From NCBI RefSeq assembly GCF_001267405.1, contig NZ_CP012369.1:1700001-1764000 (forward strand): a stretch of DNA of 64,000 nt. Reading direction: 5' to 3'. Of the stretch, positions 35,946 through 44,386 are shown in pieces; positions within the stretch are counted from its first letter, which is position 1; the number at the start of each line of letters is the position of its first letter. Made by a program: the position numbers and the translations under genes. The notes under the pieces were generated by a model. That model saw only the letters and a list, made by a program, of their open reading frames with translations, was not told where the DNA came from and searched no databases. The DNA is from Moorella thermoacetica. Lineage in GTDB: Bacteria; Bacillota; DSM-521; Neomoorellales; Neomoorellaceae.

Positions 35946-38651
35946 CTACCCGAGCTCTTCTACGTTAAACAGCCTTCCCTTTAGTCCGCTGTAGTTCTCT
36001 GGGTGACAGGTAAGGATTATTATCTGCAGTTTCTCTGCTGCGGCGGCCAACAAATCCAGAATGCGGCTACGGCGGCCGGCGTCTGTATTTACCAGGGCGT
36101 CGTCCAGGACCACCAGCTGTCGTTCGCCGGCGCCCAAAAAACGCCCAAGGGCCAGGCGGATGGCGACCATAAGCTGTTCCTGGGTGCCTACCGAGAAGAC
36201 ATCCAGGGGTTGCGGGTCTGCCACTCCCACCTTTAGGCCGGCCAGGGAAAGATCGGCATTCAGTTCGACGCTACGTTCCCGGCGGCCGGTAATCTGCTGA
36301 AAGAGGTCGCTGACTTCCTGCCTCACCGGCCCGGTGAGGCTGTTCAGCATCTGGTCCCGGCGGTTGTGCATGATCAGGTGTAATAACCAGATAGCCCAGG
36401 CGTACCGGGCCGCGTGCTGGTATTCAGCACCTGCCAGTTCATATTCCTCTTCCAGGCCGGCCAACCGGGAATAGAGACCCTGGCCACTGCTAAGATCCAG
36501 CTGTGTTTTCAGGCTGGTAAGCTTGTCACGGACCACCAGGATTTCCCGTTCGAGTTCTTCCCTCTTTTTTTCCACCCGGTTTGCTTCTTGTTCAATTTCA
36601 GCAGCATTGGTGGGGAGGCGATGCTTAAGCTCTTCCAAGGTCAGGGTTTTGTTGCTCCTGGCCGTCTCCGCAGCCACCAGTTCGGCCTGCAATTTGGCGG
36701 CGGAGCCGCCCCAGGCCTCCAGGCGCCGGGCACGTTCTTCCCTGGCGGCCCTGATCCGGGCTTGCAGGGTCTCCAGCTTCTTCTGCTCTTCTGCTAGCCT
36801 TCGTTCCAGGTCCTGAAACTGCTGCCTCAGCTGGGTTACCACCTGTTTCTGTTTTTCCTCCTCTTCCTGGAGGTTTTTCACCTGCACCTTCAGGGGAGTG
36901 ATATCCGGTCCCGGTAGGGCCAGAAGTTCCTCCCCGGTAATCCCCAGGGCGGCACATTGCTCCGCCAGGGCAGTCTGTTCCGTTAAGACCTGCTTTTCCA
37001 TGGCCTCCAGGGTATTACCCGGGCCGAGGACCTGCCCCAGGTTGTCCCCCAGAGCCTTCAACTCCGTCCTTTGGCGGACGCTCCAGTTATACCTTTCCTG
37101 CAATTCGTCCACACTGGCAACGCCAAAAGCGGCCAGGGTATGCTCCAGATCTTGCCGCAGGCCGGCAATCTCCTGTAAAAGCTTATGCAGGTCCCTGGAA
37201 CCCGAACGTACCTCCAGGAGGCCGGCGCCGGGTATCTCCAGGGCGAGGCGGTCGGTGGCATCCAGGAGAAGGGGTTGATCCGGGCCCACCCGGCGCTTCT
37301 CCCGGCCGGCTGCAGTGGTAACGCTAAGCTCCAGGTCGCGATAGGCCCGGAAATTGATGCTCAGGCCCATGGCCCGGGCCTCGGCCTCCAGGGAATTAAT
37401 ACGGTTCCAGGTTTCTGTGACGGTCTTGACCTCTTCCGGGCCGGGCAGGGGTTGCCGGGCCAGCTCGCCCTCCAGGGCGGCAATCCGGGCGGTAACCTGG
37501 CGGGCTTTCTTAAGGCGCCGGGACAGCTCGCCGATTCGCACTAGGCGCTCCCGGGCCTGCTGCCGGTCATAGGATTGCTGCAGGGCTTTGCGGGCCCGAC
37601 CCAGTTCATTTTCCAGGGTTGCCAGGCGTTCTTCAGCGGCACCCAGCTTTTGACCCGCCTCCTGCCAGGCGTTACCCAGGGACGCCAGGGAATCTTTCTC
37701 CTGATTTATTTCGGCGTTAGCCAGGTTAATGCTTTCTTCCAGCTCGTTAACCCGGCACCATTCTGTTTTTAATTTTTCCCAGATGGTAGTGGCCGTTTTT
37801 ACTTCGGCTTCCGCCTGCCGGTAGCCGGCCTGCAAGGTTTTAATGGCCTCGACCTGTTCCTTTAATCCCTTCTCCCTTGCCCGGAGGCCGGCCAGTTCCT
37901 GTTGCAGCGCCTCATGGCGTGCCTGCTGCGTTTCTAGTTCTGCCACCACCTGGTTAACCTGCTCCAGGGCTTGCCGGAGGGTAGCCAGCTGCTCCTTGAT
38001 CTCCTCCAATCTCTGCCGGGCTTGATGCACGGGGGAGCGGGCCTGGAGGACGCCCCGCTTCTGGGTATAAATCTCACTGTATTTCCTGTCGATTACCGCC
38101 AGCAGGCGGTCATCAGCAGGGGTAAAAATGGTGGAGCCCAGAGACTCACGGAAGTAGTCCTGGACATTGCCCGTTAGGGCCGGGGCCGTCAGGCGTTCCC
38201 TGTCCTGGGGCATCCAGAGGAGATGGGCCAGGCCCCACTGGGAGCTTTTGGTCAAGCCACGGCCCGCCATCTGAGCCTGCATCATCTGGAAGACCATCTC
38301 GTCGGCGGCTTTACCCCGGGCCAAATCCTGGTAGCCCCCTCCTGTCCATTCGGACAAGGTGCACCGGGCTTCGTCCAAAAAGCCCTTGTCCAGCCGGTAG
38401 CGCTTGCCGCCGGCGGTGAACTCCACCTTAATGATGGGATTCAGCGCCGTACCCCAGGGACGGAACCTGGCAATCTCCTCGCCGCTCACGTTATGGCGGT
38501 TCAAAAAGGCCAGGATCAACCCCCAGATAAGGGTTGACTTACCGCATTCATTGGGGCCGTAAATGATATTGATCCCCGGGTCGAAACCTGTCAGGGCCAC
38601 GGGGTTGCGGAAACGACGCAAACCGGCAACAGTCAGGGAGTGCAGGAACAC
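35946..38651 (-). CDS. SbcC/YhaN-like SMC-family ATPase
   Basis: 901 aa. Walker A GPNECGKSTL near residue 37, long coiled coils (about 170-420 and 560-720), then the ABC signature VFSVGTQEQLMVAIRLALG and Walker B RQLVVLDDALVNTD at the C-terminal end. I find no CxxC zinc hook at the middle, so it is more YhaN-like than Rad50/SbcC. It follows the nuclease gene by 4 nt and should form a DNA-end processing complex with it. Confidence 0.87.
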   Translation of the reverse strand: MFLHSLTVAGLRRFRNPVALTGFDPGINIIYGPNECGKSTLIWGLILAFLNRHNVSGEEIARFRPWGTALNPIIKVEFTAGGKRYRLDKGFLDEARCTLSEWTGGGYQDLARGKAADEMVFQMMQAQMAGRGLTKSSQWGLAHLLWMPQDRERLTAPALTGNVQDYFRESLGSTIFTPADDRLLAVIDRKYSEIYTQKRGVLQARSPVHQARQRLEEIKEQLATLRQALEQVNQVVAELETQQARHEALQQELAGLRAREKGLKEQVEAIKTLQAGYRQAEAEVKTATTIWEKLKTEWCRVNELEESINLANAEINQEKDSLASLGNAWQEAGQKLGAAEERLATLENELGRARKALQQSYDRQQARERLVRIGELSRRLKKARQVTARIAALEGELARQPLPGPEEVKTVTETWNRINSLEAEARAMGLSINFRAYRDLELSVTTAAGREKRRVGPDQPLLLDATDRLALEIPGAGLLEVRSGSRDLHKLLQEIAGLRQDLEHTLAAFGVASVDELQERYNWSVRQRTELKALGDNLGQVLGPGNTLEAMEKQVLTEQTALAEQCAALGITGEELLALPGPDITPLKVQVKNLQEEEEKQKQVVTQLRQQFQDLERRLAEEQKKLETLQARIRAAREERARRLEAWGGSAAKLQAELVAAETARSNKTLTLEELKHRLPTNAAEIEQEANRVEKKREELEREILVVRDKLTSLKTQLDLSSGQGLYSRLAGLEEEYELAGAEYQHAARYAWAIWLLHLIMHNRRDQMLNSLTGPVRQEVSDLFQQITGRRERSVELNADLSLAGLKVGVADPQPLDVFSVGTQEQLMVAIRLALGRFLGAGERQLVVLDDALVNTDAGRRSRILDLLAAAAEKLQIIILTCHPENYSGLKGRLFNVEELG

Positions 38652-38655
38652 TGCT

Positions 38656-39852
38656 TTAGACCTCCTCTACTACTTCGGCCAGCACTCCCAGGGCCTCCCG
38701 GACGTCCCCGGGTTTGATGCCGGCCCGGAGTATCCTGTCGATCAGGTCGGCATCCAGACTGGTTCCCGGGTCTGCTACATTTTCCACGTCTTCCAGGGGT
38801 TGCCCCAGGCTCCTGGCCAACGCGGCCAGGTCGGCGATGGCAGCCCGCAGGAAGGGCTGGGAGCGAGCCCTGTTCTGGAGCTTTGGCGTCAGGGGTTGCG
38901 TAGCCAGGCGGGTGGTATCCAGATCGAGGTATAGCAACCGGGCCTCCAGCCAGTCCCGGAGTTCCTTCAGCCAGGATTGATCCCCGCTGGTATCCCGCCC
39001 GTAAAGGGCGAGGCGCAGGAGGGTCTGGCCGGGGCTGGCCAGGCCTTCCACCCGGAGTTTAAGAGCCCGGACGGTTTCCCGGGGGTCGCCGTGGACCTCC
39101 TGCCGCCAGGTTTCCCAGCCCAGGGTGCCGGTCTTTATCTTTTCCACCCGGGGCGGCGCGCCGTACCCTTCAATAGTTACCAGGGCTGCTGTGCCGCTGT
39201 CTCGTTCCTCAAAGCCGGTGGGTTCCGGAGTGCCGGGATAAAAAGTCCGGTCTCCGTACTGGAAAAAGGAATGCCAGTGGCCCAGGGCCAGGTAATCCAG
39301 GCCCCGGCGTTCCGCCGCCTCCGGCGGAATGGGAAAGTCATCGGACTGGTAACGCCCCTCGATGCGCAAGGAGCCATGGGCAACGCCGATGTTGATGACT
39401 CCTCCCGGTACCGGTGCCATCTTTTCTGTGGGGTCTTCCGGGGAATTTTTAGCCCGGTTGGGCGCAGGCAGCAGGACCACACCGGGCAGAACAGTAACGG
39501 GCTGGTTAGTACGCAACAGATGAATATTGGGGGCCAGACCCTCCCTGAAGACGCGGCGCTCATAAACGGCATCAGGAGTCAGGGGGTCATGGTTACCGGG
39601 GAGGATATAGACTGGAACCGGTGCGGCCAGGGAGAGAATCTGGACTACCTGGTGGGCGAGTTTATTATCTACCTGGTTGTCTTCAAAGACATCGCCGGCA
39701 ATGATGATAAAGTCCAGCCGGCGCTCCCGGGCGATTTCCATTAAACGCCGGGCCGTCTCCAGGCGCGCCTCCCGCACCCGGGCGGCTACCGGCGCCACGT
39801 GCCGGGCCTTCATACCCACCTGCCAGTCGGCTGTATGGAGAAAACGGATCAT
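38656..39852 (-). CDS. SbcD/YhaO-like Mre11 nuclease
   Basis: 398 aa metallophosphoesterase. All Mre11 motifs are visible: LHTADWQVG, IIAGDVFEDNQV, LPGNHDP, GVAHGSL and LGHWHSF. A C-terminal capping domain follows. The start MIRFLHTADW at 39852 fits the family; an in-frame TTG at 39942 has a stronger ribosome site (GGAGGTGA) and would add 30 residues, so the start is open. Cuts DNA ends or hairpins together with the ATPase encoded next. Confidence 0.88.
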   Translation of the reverse strand: MIRFLHTADWQVGMKARHVAPVAARVREARLETARRLMEIARERRLDFIIIAGDVFEDNQVDNKLAHQVVQILSLAAPVPVYILPGNHDPLTPDAVYERRVFREGLAPNIHLLRTNQPVTVLPGVVLLPAPNRAKNSPEDPTEKMAPVPGGVINIGVAHGSLRIEGRYQSDDFPIPPEAAERRGLDYLALGHWHSFFQYGDRTFYPGTPEPTGFEERDSGTAALVTIEGYGAPPRVEKIKTGTLGWETWRQEVHGDPRETVRALKLRVEGLASPGQTLLRLALYGRDTSGDQSWLKELRDWLEARLLYLDLDTTRLATQPLTPKLQNRARSQPFLRAAIADLAALARSLGQPLEDVENVADPGTSLDADLIDRILRAGIKPGDVREALGVLAEVVEEV

Positions 39853-40027
39853 ATTATCACCGCCAGAAAATAGGACCTGGTGCATTATTAAAACCTGCAC
39901 CAGGGGGAATAATTCGCCGCGCGGTATCCAAATCCTGCTCAAACTTCACCTCCTATCCAGGGACCATTTAGGAAGACATCTTGACCAGCTAATTTACCAG
40001 CGTAGCTGGCCTGGTTTAAACAAATTA

Positions 40028-40064
40028 CAAAGGGGCGAACGATTGTCGGACCGTTCACCCCTTT
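40028..40064 (-). terminator. Terminator after the cell-wall hydrolase gene
   Basis: Minus strand AAAGGGG-T-GAACG pairs with CGTTC-G-CCCCTTT, then TGTAATTTGTTT. Confidence 0.7.
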
Positions 40065-40067
40065 ACT

Positions 40068-41354
40068 TTATTTCGCCGCCAGGGCTTTCAGCCAGTAATC
40101 CTCAATAATGCTCTGGCCGTAAGTAATGCCCGGAACCGCCCAACGGGCGTTGAGTCCCTGCCAGGTGGTGGCGGAGCCGCGCTGTACCAAATTGAAGCGC
40201 GGGTCATAGAGCACCTTACCCGGGGGCAAGGGTTTTTTAGTGGCGTAGGCATAAAGGTGTTGAATATGGGCTTCGACCCCGATTTCCGGGGAAGCGAAGA
40301 TGGCCCCGTAGACGCCGGGCGCGAACCGGACTTTAGTGGGATCGGCGCCATTAAGGGGCTCATTCCCCGTATTGGGACTGCTAAGGGCCCCCAGGCCGCA
40401 GTAATTATTCTGGTCGGGCTTGACGCTCCCGGTAAACTGCCAGAAGTTGGTCTCCTTGGCCGCCTGGGCAAAGGCCAGGTCCCCGCGGATGCCGTACTCG
40501 GCGCCGAGCCGCAGGTACAGTTCGGCCAGATCCGGGATGGGAAGCAGGTCGCGGTGGTACTGTTCCTGCATCTTGACCCGCAGGCGGGGGATTTCACTGG
40601 CGATCCAGGCCCGGAGCTGGGCGGCGCTGGCTACCGGTTGCCCCTCGATGGTGATATCGGCGACGTTTAACACCGTGCCGTCGGGCAACTTGACCTGCTG
40701 GTCATACTTCTTGAGGTACCCCAGGAATTCCCGGAACTGCTGCAGTTGTTCCCGGCCGAAAGATGAGGGATCCATCTTTAAGAGTTCGGCGGAGTTGATT
40801 ACTGTCCCGTCCAGCAACCGCAGGTTGCTTCGGTAACCGGCTAACTCTAGCAGCAGTTTATAAGTAGCGGATCTAATTTCTACTGTACTGGTGGAGGCCA
40901 CCCAGTTAACTTCGCAACCGAGGGCTTCGCCCACCGCCCGCAGGGGAACTACTGTCCGCCCTGCAGGGGTTATGTAAGGGCGCCCCAGAGAAGGAGGGAG
41001 TTGTAAAATCTTACCATCAATGATAATCTGTACCTCTCCCTGATTCTTTCGATCATCCGCCGGGGGTGGAACCGATGGCGTTTCTCTGGTAGTGATAATA
41101 ACCCGATTGGCATCCTGTTGCCAGTCCACCCTGGCTCCCAGTTTTTCACTGATGATCCTTAAAGGAACGTAGGTCCTGTTCCCCATTATAAAAGCTCCCT
41201 GGTCCCCTGCCGGTACTGTCAGTGGTTTGTTGTCAATCACCAGTTTAACGCTTTCGCTGGCAGCAGCGGCAGGCACCGGCACTACTGCCAGAGAACTGGC
41301 ACACAAGAGCAACGTAGCAGCCTTCTTAATAATGCAGCGATTAATGACAGGCAC
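40068..41354 (-). CDS. Secreted glucosaminidase with stalk domains
   Basis: 428 aa. A signal peptide (KKAATLLLCASSLAVVPVPAAAA) is followed by two copper-amine-oxidase-N type repeats (NRTYVPLRIISEKLGARVDW; GRTVVPLRAVGEALGCEVNW), then a helical linker. Next is a glucosaminidase/lysozyme-like domain with GIRGDLAFAQAAKETNFWQF, NYCGLGALSS and EIGVEAHIQHLYAYA. It would cleave peptidoglycan outside the membrane. Its promoter carries a LexA box, so DNA damage is expected to induce it. Confidence 0.87.
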   Translation of the reverse strand: MPVINRCIIKKAATLLLCASSLAVVPVPAAAASESVKLVIDNKPLTVPAGDQGAFIMGNRTYVPLRIISEKLGARVDWQQDANRVIITTRETPSVPPPADDRKNQGEVQIIIDGKILQLPPSLGRPYITPAGRTVVPLRAVGEALGCEVNWVASTSTVEIRSATYKLLLELAGYRSNLRLLDGTVINSAELLKMDPSSFGREQLQQFREFLGYLKKYDQQVKLPDGTVLNVADITIEGQPVASAAQLRAWIASEIPRLRVKMQEQYHRDLLPIPDLAELYLRLGAEYGIRGDLAFAQAAKETNFWQFTGSVKPDQNNYCGLGALSSPNTGNEPLNGADPTKVRFAPGVYGAIFASPEIGVEAHIQHLYAYATKKPLPPGKVLYDPRFNLVQRGSATTWQGLNARWAVPGITYGQSIIEDYWLKALAAK

Positions 41355-41429
41355 ACCCTTTCCTGAATAGCTGGTTGTTGATAGCTATTCGTCACTTATA
41401 CGGGATTTTCCTGCCAGAGGAGTGCATAG

Positions 41430-41548
41430 AAAAAAGCAGCCCCCTTACAGCCAGGGACTGCTTTTATTATTCCGGCAGACGATGATCAGGTCGCCCAGGC
41501 GGTTGACCTACCCGGCCAGGAAGGGCGTTGCCCCCGGACCTGCTTTTT
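41430..41548 (-). promoter_or_regulatory. Structured leader with terminator before the hydrolase
   Basis: Between the promoter and the gene the RNA can form a stem on CCGGGGGCAACGCCC...GGCCGGG, a second on AGGTC...GACCT, and a closing GCAG/CTGC stem. These are followed by a strong terminator-like hairpin (AAAAGCAG paired with CTGCTTTT, 41432-41465, then T run). The layout suggests attenuation. I cannot match it to a known riboswitch. Confidence 0.4.
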
Positions 41549-41554
41549 GCTTTT

Positions 41555-41583
41555 ATTATATCCGAACAAACGTTCTGGACCAA
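41555..41583 (-). promoter_or_regulatory. Promoter with internal LexA (SOS) box
   Basis: TTGGTC (41578-41583), 17-nt spacer, TATAAT (41555-41560). The spacer contains CGAAC-AAAC-GTTCT (41563-41576), close to the Gram-positive SOS box CGAACRNRYGTTYC. LexA bound here would block the polymerase. Confidence 0.8.
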
Positions 41584-41593
41584 GGGGCCTAGC

Positions 41594-41737
41594 TCACCCC
41601 CTGTTTCCCAGGGTCCGCGCCAGGTCATTGATGGCCACTGTCAGGTCGTCGAGCTTTTTCTCGATTCGAACTAATAGATAAAAAGCAATAACCATCGGGA
41701 AGCCATAGTTGCCAATCTGAACCCAGAGGTTTTCCAT
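41594..41737 (-). CDS. YvrJ family micro-protein
   Basis: 47 aa: MENLWVQIGNYGFPMVIAFY then LLVRIEKKLDDLTVAIN. This is the YvrJ pattern, one membrane helix followed by an amphipathic helix. ATG at 41737 follows GGAGG by 8 nt. Family members occur with DUF1659 and DUF2922 genes, as here; function unknown. Confidence 0.85.
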   Translation of the reverse strand: MENLWVQIGNYGFPMVIAFYLLVRIEKKLDDLTVAINDLARTLGNRG

Positions 41738-41767
41738 AATTACTTCCTCCCTATTTATTTACCAGGG

Positions 41768-42004
41768 CTATCCCCTGACCTGGACGGCCCGCCGGCAAAT
41801 ATCCCCTGCCCGGGTTACCGTTTCCCGGGCCCTGCCCAGGAGTGCTTCCAGGGCTGCAGCGCACTCGCCGCAGAGAATGAAGTCCCCGATTAAGTCGTCA
41901 TCTTCCAGGAGTAGAATTTTACGCTCCACGACCTGCTGGCGGTCGCAGCAGTCACAACGTCCCCGGCGTTGCCGGGCGAAAAAGGCAAACCGTACCTGGT
42001 ACAT
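41768..42004 (-). CDS. Small CxxC zinc-ribbon-like protein
   Basis: 78 aa. CDCCDRQQ and ILCGECAAALEALLGRAR form a four-cysteine pattern typical of a small zinc ribbon. ATG at 42004 follows GAGGTGAT; the in-frame GTG inside that site is rejected. No family recognised. It lies between yvrJ and the DUF2922 gene on the same strand. Confidence 0.65.
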   Translation of the reverse strand: MYQVRFAFFARQRRGRCDCCDRQQVVERKILLLEDDDLIGDFILCGECAAALEALLGRARETVTRAGDICRRAVQVRG

Positions 42005-42122
42005 GCTTATCACCTCGTAATTGATAGGTTTATCCCGGTGGCATTTTTTGAAGCGAACAACTTGGTCTGAGGGGTGAAACAGCCCAGGCGAAGCCGAAAA
42101 GCAAAGACATAACCATTAAGAA

Positions 42123-42146
42123 GGGCCGGGAACACCGTCCCGGCCC
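42123..42146 (-). terminator. Terminator after the DUF2922 gene
   Basis: GGGCCGGGA pairs with TCCCGGCCC, followed on the minus strand by TTCTTAATGG. Confidence 0.6.
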
Positions 42147-42265
42147 GGAGTTGTGTCAGCACTCAACGCAATGTTGTGGGCGAACTGATTTCTGGCCGCT
42201 CCACGAGGACTACAAAGCGAGCGCCAACAATATCAGCCGGTAGTGAAGTTATTTCCGGTGTAGTT

Positions 42266-42487
42266 TTAAGAAGCGATGATATCAGTCACATCCCGGGTGA
42301 CGATGCGGGCACCGGTAATAGCCGTCAGGTCGCCGCCGGGCGAAGTGAAAATGTTCCTGGCCAGGATAAGATCCATGGCGGCACGGACGTCGGCCTCGGT
42401 CAAATTCTCCCTGGGTTCCTGGATGACCAGGGTGGTACGACGCCCGGCGGCGTTCTGGAAGATTAGCTCCAGCCGTTTTGTCGGCAT
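42266..42487 (-). CDS. DUF2922 family protein
   Basis: 73 aa: RLELIFQNAAGRRTTLVIQEPRENL, then a helix and ITGARIVTRDVTDI. Matches DUF2922. ATG at 42487 follows GGAGGTG. Second gene of a DUF1659-DUF2922 unit; small cytoplasmic protein of unknown role. Confidence 0.85.
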   Translation of the reverse strand: MPTKRLELIFQNAAGRRTTLVIQEPRENLTEADVRAAMDLILARNIFTSPGGDLTAITGARIVTRDVTDIIAS

Positions 42488-42646
42488 GATTGTCCACCTC
42501 CTTTCAGTAAGATGGAAAGTAGCGGGGAAGTTGGGGAGGGCGGCCCAGCCCGGCCCTCCCTGGGTTCCTCCTTCACCTGGCCATGTCACTTTACCTGACG
42601 TGGCGGCTATCGTCCCCCTACTTCCCTGCCGACCGGCGCCCCGTCC

Positions 42647-42874
42647 CTAGGCGCCGGCGCTGAGGTCGCCTTCGTTGATCCGGCTGATGGCGCTGACCGG
42701 ATAAACCTGCAACCCGCCTAGAGCTTGAGCTACGTCATAAACGTCCTGGTCAGTAGCCTCCGGTTTTACGCGGTTGTAGGTACGTACCCGGTAAATAGGT
42801 TGACCGTTAGCGTTGGTACCGGTCTGGACCCGGATTCGCAGGCTGGAAGCCAGCGGGGTGTTGGTAACAGGCAT
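42647..42874 (-). CDS. DUF1659 family protein
   Basis: 75 aa: SLRIRVQTGTNANGQPIYRVRTYNRVK, then ATDQDVYDVAQAL and SRINEGDL. Matches DUF1659. ATG at 42874 follows GGGAGGTG. First gene after a LexA-box promoter region. Confidence 0.85.
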   Translation of the reverse strand: MPVTNTPLASSLRIRVQTGTNANGQPIYRVRTYNRVKPEATDQDVYDVAQALGGLQVYPVSAISRINEGDLSAGA

Positions 42875-42901
42875 TTTTTTCACCTCCCTTCGGACAGCTT
42901 T

Positions 42902-42942
42902 AGCATAGCACGGCTACCCGCAAAAGGCGAACACACGTTCGC
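42902..42942 (-). promoter_or_regulatory. LexA (SOS) box and -10 upstream of DUF1659
   Basis: A perfect palindrome GCGAAC-ACAC-GTTCGC (42927-42942) fits the SOS-box consensus. A TATGCT (42902-42907) lies 17 nt from a poor -35 that overlaps the box, and the DUF1659 ribosome site follows. Confidence 0.75.
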
Positions 42943-43167
42943 GGGAATTACGAAAGAAATCCCTTCGTCCCCCACTTCTTCCGCCTATTGATCGGCCGAT
43001 CCTCCCCCGGAACGAAAGGCAGCAGGGCGTAATACCGGCATAACCTTGAAATCACCGGGACAAAAATTCTGGCTGGCCAGGGGCGTCCGTACCGAGGTAA
43101 ATAAAATTTATCAAGGAAGGAAGTGGGGCTATTGGAGCGAATAGATATAAAAGAAAGGGGTTGGGTC

Positions 43168-43836
43168 ATGAGGATCATAATTGTAGGTGGCGGCAAAGTG
43201 GGTTACCAGGTGGCCAGGCAGTGCGCCGCCTGGGGCTGCGACGTGGTCCTGGTGGAAAACGACCGGCAAAAGGGAGAAAAAATAAAGGGGGAACTCGGCC
43301 TGCAAGTAGTCATCGGCGATGGCACCAAGGCCCACTTTCTAAAAAAAGCGGGAGCCGAAGAAGCCGATATCGTGGTAGCAGTAACCGACGACGACCAGGA
43401 CAACCTGGTTATTTGCCAGCTGGCAGAGCGCCAGTTTAAGGCCAAGCGTACCCTGGCCCTGGTTAATAATCCGGGCAATGAGAAACTCTTCCGCTGGTTG
43501 GGGGTCAACCAGGTAATCGGCCCGGCCTCCCTCATCCTGGGGCTCATCCAGGAAAGGGTGGACATGGATTCCACGGCCGCCATGTGGATGCAGGGCATCA
43601 AAGACCTAAAGATGATCCAGTTCAAGCTCGGTCCCGAAGCACCCGTTCTGGGGCGGAAGATCAAGACCATACCATTTCCGAATGAGTGTATCCTGGTGAC
43701 CGTTGTGCGGGAAAATACGGCAATTGTCCCCTGTGGAAATACTGTGCTGGAAGAAGGGGATCTGGTCTTTGCCCTGGCCAACCCGGCCGTCCAGGCGGAA
43801 TTAGAGCGTGTTCTGACGGGAAAAAACGATAATTGA
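43168..43836 (+). CDS. TrkA/KtrA-family RCK protein, unlinked to a channel gene
   Basis: 222 aa. Rossmann motif IIIVGGGKVGYQVARQCAAWG, acidic VENDR, and an RCK_C-like end (PVLGRKIKTIPFPNE, LEEGDLVFALA). Start at 43168 with AGGGG upstream. A second KtrA-type regulator in the window, but here without an adjacent membrane subunit. It may gate another channel or partner the KtrB at 4-5 kb. Confidence 0.85.
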   Translation: MRIIIVGGGKVGYQVARQCAAWGCDVVLVENDRQKGEKIKGELGLQVVIGDGTKAHFLKKAGAEEADIVVAVTDDDQDNLVICQLAERQFKAKRTLALVNNPGNEKLFRWLGVNQVIGPASLILGLIQERVDMDSTAAMWMQGIKDLKMIQFKLGPEAPVLGRKIKTIPFPNECILVTVVRENTAIVPCGNTVLEEGDLVFALANPAVQAELERVLTGKNDN

Positions 43837-43966
43837 ACCCCTGCGGTCCTGGACGGGCCTACCCGGTGAAAAGGAAGCGGACTTGTAAGTAATGGCGTGG
43901 TAAGTTCGGGCTTCAGGCGTGCGCTCTCCTTCAGGTTTATTTTAACCTGAGGGATCGCGGGGGGCC

Positions 43967-43996
43967 TTGACAGGACCTGCAGTCACGTGCTATAAT
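43967..43996 (+). promoter_or_regulatory. tRNA operon promoter
   Basis: Perfect TTGACA (43967-43972) and TATAAT (43991-43996), 18-nt spacer, ahead of tRNA-Gly and tRNA-Cys. Confidence 0.92.
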
Positions 43997-44014
43997 CAGC
44001 TATGCAATGAGCGA

Positions 44015-44089
44015 GCGGAAATAGCTCAGCGGTAGAGCATCGCCTTGCCAAGGCGGGGGTCGCGGGTTCAAATCCCGTTTTCCGCTCCA
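44015..44089 (+). tRNA. tRNA-Gly (anticodon GCC)
   Basis: 75 nt with encoded CCA. Acceptor GCGGAAA/TTTCCGC, anticodon loop TTGCCAA, T loop TTCAAAT. Confidence 0.97.
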
Positions 44090-44101
44090 TTTTTATATCC
44101 T

Positions 44102-44177
44102 GGCGCGGTGGCGAAGAGGCTAACGCCGCGGTCTGCAAAACCGCTATTCGCCGGTTCAAATCCGGCCCGCGCCTCCA
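44102..44177 (+). tRNA. tRNA-Cys (anticodon GCA)
   Basis: 76 nt with encoded CCA. Acceptor GGCGCGG/CCGCGCC, anticodon loop TCTGCAA within GCGGT/ACCGC, 12 nt after tRNA-Gly. Confidence 0.96.
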
Positions 44178-44194
44178 GGTTGGTAAAATTGTAG

Positions 44195-44225
44195 AGCCAT
44201 CCTACTATCGGCAGGATGGCTTTCT
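44195..44225 (+). terminator. Terminator of the tRNA-Gly/Cys operon
   Basis: AGCCATCCT pairs with AGGATGGCT around a 9-nt loop, then TTCTT. Confidence 0.8.
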
Positions 44226-44386
44226 TGTTACATGTAATAGATTAGCTGTTAGGATTTAATTGCGCCTCCCTTTGCTGGTTGAGCAGCTCTTCCAGCTCCT
44301 CCTCCAGGTCTTCTAATTGCTAAACTAGATATAGAAACCCCTCCTTGCCTGCTTTGGAAGTCAATTATAACAAAAGGAGTGGCGCC

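Noticed and set aside
41480-41520. ACCGCCTGGGC on the minus strand, resembling the 3' motif of ZTP riboswitches
   Set aside because: The matching 5' part (TGACTGGC-type) is absent and the gene downstream is a wall hydrolase, not a folate or purine gene.
42150-42265. Possible small frame after DUF2922 (ITSLPADIVGARFVVLVERP)
   Set aside because: No start codon or ribosome site; the frame only opens after a stop near the DUF2922 end. Could be readthrough or a sequencing slip, but unsupported.
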